This document shows positions 58,050 to 64,000 of a DNA stretch of 64,000 nucleotides, piece by piece (the stretch's first letter is position 1; every line of letters starts with the position of its first letter). Source of the stretch: Luzula sylvatica (lineage: Eukaryota > Streptophyta > Magnoliopsida > Poales > Juncaceae); NCBI GenBank assembly GCA_946800325.1, contig OX326959.1, positions 43,523,566 through 43,587,565 of the forward strand. The letters run 5' to 3'. The notes under the pieces were generated by a model. It saw nothing but the letters and a program-made list of their open reading frames with translations. It ran no database searches and was not told where the DNA came from. A program made the position numbers and the translations under genes.

Positions 58050-61000
58050 GTGAAGTTGAAAGGAGAAAACGTCGCTCACCAAGAGGATATTCCCAAAGGT
58101 GAAAATTGGGATAAGTATTTTATGGCGGACAGAACTATGGTATCTTCTATTAATTACGAGAACAATTGGATTGTTGATTCTGGTTGTGGCCATCATCTTA
58201 CTGGTGACGATTCTAAATTTTCCTCTCTTCGCGATTATAAAGGCAATCAAGCCATTGTGACGGCCGACAATACCATTCATCATGTGAAGAAGGAGGGCAT
58301 GGTTGTAGTTTCTGGTCAAGATAAATAATCGATTATTCTTAACAGTTTTTATCATGTACCCGGCATGAAGAAGAATTTTCTTTCAGTGACAAATGTGGTC
58401 GATGCGGGCAATTATGTTCACTTTGGTCCAAAAGATGTGAAGTTCCTTCGAAATGTTGAGGAGGTGAAGGCTGACGTTACTCATGTTGGTAAAAGAGTAA
58501 ATGATTCCTACGTCGACAAGATGAGTTCCAATGATGGTGCGTCGACCTTGCACCCAAGGCTTGGTCATGTGAATATGGACAAGTTCAAAGCAATGACTTC
58601 AAAGAATCTCGTAAACGGTCTTCCGCAACTTTCTTTCCCGAATGGAGTCGAATTGTGCGAGGGTTGCCAGTATGGGAAATTACATTGACGACCTTTCGAT
58701 AAGTCTCTTTCAAGATGTAACAGCCCATTGGAACTTGTTCATAGTGCTCTGATGGACCCCACTCAGACATTGTCTTATTCAGGTGCTCGATACATGCTTG
58801 TCTTTGTTGATGATTTCACGAGATACACTTGAGTCTATTTTGTGAAGGATAAATCGGAGGTATTTTTGAAGTTTCAAGAATTCAGAAGAACATTTGCAGG
58901 TGTTCTTGGGAAGAAGATAAAGAAGTTTCGAACCGACAATGGAGGCGAGTTTACTTCGAAGGAGTTTTTCTCGTTTTGCGAGAAACATGGCATTAAAAGG
59001 GAGTTGACTTGTGCGTATACACCTCAACAAAATGGAGTGGCGGAGCACAAAAACCGGCATCTTGTGGAAGTTTGTAAGAGTTGGGTTTACGCGAAAATTT
59101 TACCGAAGGCTTTATGGGCAGAAGGTATGGCGTGCACAACTTATGTGATTAACCGACTTCCATGCAGTCCAAATAATATGAAGTCTCCACATGAGTTAAT
59201 GTTTGAGGAGAAGCCGAGCATGAAGCATTTGAAGGTGTTTGGTACTCCATGTTTTGTCCATGTCCCTGATGAAAAGAGAACCAAGTTAGATGAGAAAGCA
59301 CGAAAGTGTGTGTTCATCGGTTATGATGAAAGAAAGTAAGGGTGGAAGTGCATGGATCCAACGACTCATAAATTCATTGTTTCTCGAAATGTCGTGTTTG
59401 ATGAAGTGTCATCGTTATTCTCCCTAAATGGTGATGGTGACTTGTTAGCAATAGAGCCGAATGTGCAAACATCATCTGTAGATTCGAGTCCAAAATCTCT
59501 ATCTTCGCCTTCTACTTCAACTATCACAAATGAGTCCGAGCAAGGTGATAGGGGAAGTAATGAAGGGAAACCTCAAGAAGAAGAAAATGTGCAACCTCCA
59601 AGAAGGTCAACAAGGCAGATTATTCGACCGGCTCGATATAGAGATGAGAATTTCATCACGACATATTCTTGTTTTTTTTCTGGATCGATGGATGGTGTAC
59701 CGTCGTGTTTTGATGAAGCGAAAGGTAACAAGTCGTGGGAAAGTGCTATGGATGAGGAGATGCAAGCTCTTCGAAAGAATGAAACTTGGGATCTTGTGCC
59801 GAAGCCCAAGGGTGTAGACCCGGTTACTTGCAAATGGGTTTATAAGTCGAAACGCAAAGCGGATGGAAGTGTTGAGCATTACAAGGCGAGGCTTGTGGCG
59901 AGAGGATTTTCTCAAAAGTATGGCGAAGACTATGAAGAGACTTTCAGCCCCGCCGCGAAGATGACGTCTGTACGAGTTGTAATTTCAATGGCTGCTTCTT
60001 TTGGTTGGAAGCTTTGGCAATTGGATGTCAAGAATGCTTTCTTGTATGGTGAGCTTGACAAGGAGATCTATATGAAGCAACTTCTTGGATATGTCTCTAA
60101 CATTCATCCGGAGTACATTTGCAAGTTGAAGAAGGCGTTTTATGATTTGAAGCAAGCACCGCGAGCTTGAAATTGGGTTTGCATGTTATTGTTCTTCTAT
60201 ATGTGGATGATATGATTATCACCGGGAATGATGAAGACGAAGTTGCTAAACTTCGATCGTTGCTCTCGATTCGATTTGAGATGAAGGATCTTGGAGAACT
60301 TAATCACTTTCTTGGATTGGAAGTGGAAAACAGGAAAGGCGGAATTTTCGTTTCTCAAAAAGGATATGCCGAAAAACTCGTTGAAAGATTTGGCATGAAA
60401 GACGGGAAGCGTTGTTCTACTCCGCTTGATGCAAATTTGAAGTTGAGGTGTAATGATGCGAAGGCTCTTCCGGATTCTCGAAAATTCCGTGCACTTATTG
60501 GAAGTCTTATTTATCTCACGATTACAAGACCGGGTATTGCCTTTTCGGTTGGCCTCGTGAGTCGGTTTATGCAAGCTCCAACAAAATCGCATCTTGATGC
60601 AGCGAAAAGAATTCTCAAGTACGTGAATTCAACTCTCGATTTGGGGCTATTGTACAAGAAGAGTTCCGGCTTTGATTTGCATGATATCCTGATGCTGATA
60701 TGGTTGGTGATTTGGATGATCGGAGGTCTACATCCGGTTATGTCTTTTTTTGCGGTTATGCGTGTGTTTCATGGTGTAGCAAGAAGCAAGATTCAGTTTC
60801 GCTTTCAACTACCGAAGCAGAGTACAAGGCATCGTCGCTTGCCACACAAGAATGTGTTTGGTTAAGGCGTTTGGTCGAGGATATCAATGAAGCTATTTCT
60901 TATCCGACGAATATTCAAGGCGATAACCAAAGTGCTCTAAAGTTGGCAACTAATCCAGTTTGTCATGCAAGGACCAAACATATCGAGATTGAACATCACT

Positions 61001-61152
61001 TCATTCGAGAAAAAGTGCTTGATGGAACCATTGAAATTATGGAGGTGAGAAGCAAAGACAATATGACGGATATCTTCACGAAGTCTCTCTCCAAGAGGCC
61101 GTTTGAGCTGTTGCGAGTCAAGTTGGGGCTCGTGTCCAAAAATACACTTTAA
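58005..61152 (+). pseudogene. Copia-2 pol remnant (protease, integrase, RT, RNase H)
   Basis: One frame carries the protease (WIVDSGCGHHLTGD, near 58170), the GAG-pre-integrase (HPRLGHVNMDKF) and the integrase (FVDDFTRY, TDNGGEFTSKEF, TPQQNGVAEHKNR). It continues into the first half of RT ([47 protein letters not shown]). In-frame stops lie at 58326, 58686, 58830, 59337 and 60168. A deletion near 60168 removes the segment between KQAPRA and LLYVDD. RT then resumes with the catalytic YVDD (near 60200) in another frame. RNase H follows from 60690 in a third frame ([28 protein letters not shown]) and ends at 61152. No functional enzyme can be made from this copy. Confidence 0.92.
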
Positions 61153-61158
61153 GGAGAG

Positions 61159-61530
61159 TGTTAATTTATAAAGTAGTATTTTATATTAATAAAGTTGATT
61201 ATGCATGTATGTGTGAAAGGTCATGTTCATGAATGTTCTTGACACATGTGAAATGTTATGTTCACACTAGTGAAGAGTCATATTCATGGATCATAGACAC
61301 TAGTGAAGAGTCATGTTCACACTAGTGAGGAGTCATGTTCAAGAATCATGTAGCCTATAAATAGAGATGTAGTTTGTGTCTTTTAAACACCAGAAAATAA
61401 TTTGTAATCTCTCTTTCTTCTATAATAAAATTCAAGTTTCATTGAATCATTTCTTCTTTTATATTTCGGTTGTGATCCTTGGCTAGTGCAACGTGCTGTT
61501 GTACTGTTGTTAACTTCGGTTATCATTACA
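61159..61530 (+). repeat. Copia-2 3' LTR
   Basis: It has the same length as the 5' LTR, about 95% identical, mostly with transitions. It is followed by ATCTT. Confidence 0.93.
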
Positions 61531-61936
61531 ATCTTAACATTGAACACATAAACAAAGTGGGTTATGACTCCAGATAGTCAAAACCCAATAACATATGAAC
61601 TTAATACTAATTATCAAATGAAAATTATAACAAGGCAAAAAAAGAAAAAAGGAAAAAATCGGTAACCTTAACCAATTAAGAGGCGCAAAAAATAAGGCAA
61701 ATACTTAGATTCATTGAAATCCTTGATTTAAAACTCTTTTACTCGAATCATACAACCTTCGAGACACCCAAAATCACTTTCGAAACTAGATGAGATGAGT
61801 TGAGAAAGAACCAAAGAAAAAAATGTTTTCCCAACTTTTAGATAATTATTTTTGGTGCTCCTTAGAAAAGCCTCAATTTTCTATTGTTTTTTTCTCTATG
61901 TATGTCATCCATGCGCTGGCAGATAGGAAGATAGAA
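61531..61936. other. Intergenic DNA between Copia-2 and the CACTA end
   Basis: I see nothing recognisable here. Confidence 0.5.
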
Positions 61937-62500
61937 CACTACTACAAAAAGTCTCATTAGCTTCGAAAATCCTAGCAACTAAGAATATTTAGTCTCTGTA
62001 TGTTGGTTATTAGGAGCACATTTTGCTTTGTCCCAAAACAATTATATTTCCTGGGACAAAGATTTTGTTTTGGCACTACTGTTGTCACAGAAGAAGATTA
62101 AGATTTTAAGTCCATACATTTTGTGACAAACAATAGTCTCAAAATAGTACATTATTCAGGAATTAAATATTATAATATATGTTGTTTTAAGGGACTAAAA
62201 GAGTCTCGTCACAGTAGTACAATATTCAGGAATTAAATTTAGTCACAGAAAGAACCATTCAGACACCAATATCATTCACAAAAGAGTACATTCAAGGACT
62301 AACATTTGTCACATTAATATCATATTTGGAGACAACAGCTAGTCACAGAAACAACATAACAAGGACAAAATTTAGCTAAATATGGTATATCTTCAGAAGC
62401 AAAAATTTGTCCCATAAAGTGAATATTCAAAAACAATGTCTAGTCACAGAACAACAATAATTGGGAACCACATTTAGTCTCAATTTGTTGGAATGACATA
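61937..62500 (+). mobile_element. CACTA transposon, one terminal end only
   Basis: It starts CACTACTACAAAAAGTC, the classic CACTA (En/Spm) terminal repeat, and is followed by subterminal repeats of TAGTCACAG and TTTAGTC in varied spacing. The opposite end (a reversed TTTTTGTAGTAGTG) is not found, and no transposase is present. The right boundary is estimated from where the subterminal repeats fade, about 65 bp from the stop codon of the truncated BAHD gene. Confidence 0.75.
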
Positions 62501-62565
62501 ACACACAATTTGAGTAGTAACTGAATTTGACAGTGCATCAATTTATTCAGTCGGGAATAAGCGTT

Positions 62566-63255
62566 TTAAAGACCGTTCCAGAAATAATTCTTAAATAAAT
62601 TCATCTCACTCTTACTTAATGTGATCCCAATCTCAACTCCACCTTCCTCTTCTCTACTCTCTGCCACTGACATGACCCCCGTTTTCGTCGCAGAAATCAT
62701 CTCGACTTTACTTGGTTTTCCAAATCCAAAATCCACACTATAAACCCGAAAACTTGGTGATCCTGCAAAGCTAAGAATTGGAATACCGGCAAAAGATTTA
62801 AAATCATCAAACCATTTGTCTGCCCCTTTCATCCCGTTTTTTAACTGGTCAATGGCCTTGCCAATGGCTTCGGCTGCATAAACCATTCCATCATCTTTAA
62901 TTAGATTGCAAACTTCGGTCGAAGGTAAGCAAGATCCGATGCAATTCCCGAAATAATTTTCTGGAATTCGCGGTGAAATTCGGGATCTATAATCCGCTGG
63001 AATCCCAAGACAAGATTTATTGGGACTCTCTATTGCTTTTGCTTTAACATAGCATACCCACATATATGCGAAGGTAACTACTAATGTTGACCAATGAATG
63101 GATATATTTCTTTTCTCCATCTCGGTAGAGATAATTTCCCTGAGCTTTTCTATATGGATTTTTCGTAAAGTAAATGTTTCTAGAACGAGATTGCTTGTAG
63201 ATTTGATGGACGGCTGGGGACCTTTTGACCTTACTAAAAAAAAAAGTTCTACTGG
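62566..63255 (-). pseudogene. BAHD acyltransferase, C-terminal half only
   Basis: An open frame of about 225 codons encodes the second half of a BAHD enzyme: TFTLRKIHIEKLREII, STLVVTFAYMWVCYVKA, PADYRSRI, the YFGNC motif (ENYFGNCIGSC), DFGFG (a variant of DFGWG) and the C-terminus FKNYFWNGL. The N-terminal half with the HxxxD catalytic motif is missing. At 63265-63290 the minus strand reads as an A-rich tail (CTTCAAAAAAAGAAAAAG), the 3' end of a LINE that runs on out of the window. The LINE insertion therefore seems to have broken the gene, and the rest may lie beyond 64000. It is closer to the two-exon gene at 53360 than to the copy at 43461. Confidence 0.87.
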
Positions 63256-63264
63256 CATCTGCAT

Positions 63265-64000
63265 TTTCTTTTTCTTTTTTTGAAGGAGAGACGACCAATA
63301 GTCGTCAACTCGAATATCATTAAAAAGTCAGGGGAATTTACATACATTAATGTGACTAGATAGTTTGAAAAAGAAAATTCCTATCCAAACTAAGACACAC
63401 GTACGGCCGAACAAACCCTAGTGTACTAAAACCCTAAAGTAATAAGTCGGCATGACTAGCCATGCCTATGTCTATTACCCGCAGCATGTTGTCCAACGTG
63501 TTGTATCTTGGATTGTCAAGTCCGTCAGGAGAGATAGGGATGCTCTCTTATTGTTGAAGATTTCGTCGTTCCTTGCCTTCCATAGGTTCCAGGTAGTTGC
63601 TAACCAAGCTGTTCCCCGAAAAGGTTCGATAGCCTTGTCTGCCCAGAAGACCTTGGGCTGACCGACTCCCAATGGTGGTGTACCAAAGTGGAGGGAGATG
63701 TTTTGCCATAATTGTGTCGAGAGGGAGCATTCGAAAAGTAGGTGTTGTGGCGTTTCAGGTGCAATCTTACACAGAGGGCACATGAAATTATTCGGCCAAC
63801 CCCTTTTTTGAAGATTATCGCAAGTTAGGATCCTTGAAAGGAGCACCAACCAACCAAAAAATTTCACCTTTAAGGGGGGCTTTCGCTTTGAAGAGAGCGA
63901 CATTCCAGGGGCATACTATTCCGGTGTAGATAATGGTGGAGTACAGAAAACTTGCTTGGGGAGCGGACATGACAGGATTGTCCACATAGTATGCTTTCTT
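63265..64000 (-). mobile_element. LINE-3, 3' end (zf-RVT domain and A-rich tail), continues beyond the window
   Basis: On the minus strand a frame (63475-63903) encodes the zf-RVT domain of an L1-type LINE: PLKVKFFGWLV, CDNLQKRGWPNNFMCPLC, HLLFECS and WNLWKARNDEIF. Further upstream YSTIIYTGIVCPWNVALFKAKAPLK is readable in another frame, so a one-base frameshift lies near 63885. After the stop at 63475 about 180 bp of 3' untranslated sequence lead to an A-rich tail near 63265-63290. It resembles LINE-2 in domain pattern but is a different family. Confidence 0.83.

Larger units (their letters stand above)
56807..61530 (+). mobile_element. Copia-2: full-length but decayed Ty1/copia retrotransposon
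   Basis: LTRs of 372 bp each (56807-57178 and 61159-61530) start TGTTAATTTATAAA and end GTTACA/ATTACA. The flanks are ATCAT and ATCTT, a target duplication with one later change. The primer site TGGTACCAGAGC (57179-57190) matches tRNA-Met, and the purine tract AAGGAGAG precedes the 3' LTR. About 20 differences between the LTRs (roughly 5%) make it older than Copia-1. Gag, protease, integrase, RT and RNase H follow in copia order. Confidence 0.95.

Overview
The window is nuclear DNA from a flowering plant, most likely a eudicot. The evidence is intron-containing genes for plant BAHD acyltransferases, a PP1-type phosphatase and an ASCH-domain protein, set in AT-rich DNA packed with plant transposons (Ty1/copia, L1-type LINEs, hAT, MULE, Helitron, CACTA). 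The anthocyanin/phenolic-glucoside malonyltransferase type of the BAHD genes would suit an asterid, but the species cannot be fixed from this sequence.

Layout. 1-11363: a LINE (LINE-1, plus strand) split by a non-autonomous hAT transposon (253-9275), which is itself split by an 8.1-kb copia element (803-8909); both inner insertions keep perfect target-site duplications. 12318-13662: a broken BAHD gene on the minus strand. 13750-19950: AT-rich DNA with a foldback MITE, a MULE (14438-15171) and a Helitron end (18811). 19970-22889: a 5'-truncated, nearly intact LINE with a 17-bp target duplication. 25362-26890: a PP1 phosphatase gene (minus) with a 1-bp frameshift, divergent from an ASCH-domain gene (27520-29041, plus). 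31634-38145: a copia LTR plus gag fragment and a second diverged LTR of the same family. 39317-42484: two MULE-type foldback elements. 43461-44792: an intact intronless BAHD gene. 45636-47194: a hAT element carrying a solo LTR. 47203-51580: Gypsy-type LTR remnant, Helitron end, foldback repeats, another hAT-like element. 53360-55225: an intact two-exon BAHD gene, followed by six copies of a 122-bp tandem repeat. 56807-61530: a decayed copia element with both LTRs. 61937-64000: one CACTA end, the C-terminal half of a fourth BAHD gene (minus), and a LINE whose tail sits on the broken end of that gene.

Host biology. The window holds a dispersed BAHD acyltransferase cluster: two intact genes (43.5 kb, 53.4 kb) and two dead ones (12.3 kb, 62.6 kb). 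The intact enzymes should transfer an acyl group, probably malonyl from malonyl-CoA, to glycosides in the cytosol; the acceptor cannot be read from sequence. PP1 and ASCH are housekeeping-type neighbours that may share a promoter region.

Most notable: LTRs of related elements carry arrays of short CpG-containing palindromes just upstream of their TATA boxes, and the palindrome differs between LTRs whose flanking U3 and R/U5 sequences are homologous (CGTCATGACG at 32 kb, TTCGAACGAA at 37 kb; a solo LTR at 46 kb has GTTCGTTCGAAC). This looks like exchange of a promoter-proximal repeat cassette. The copia element at 803-8909 has about 99% identical LTRs yet a heavily decayed coding region, so it probably moved as a non-autonomous element.
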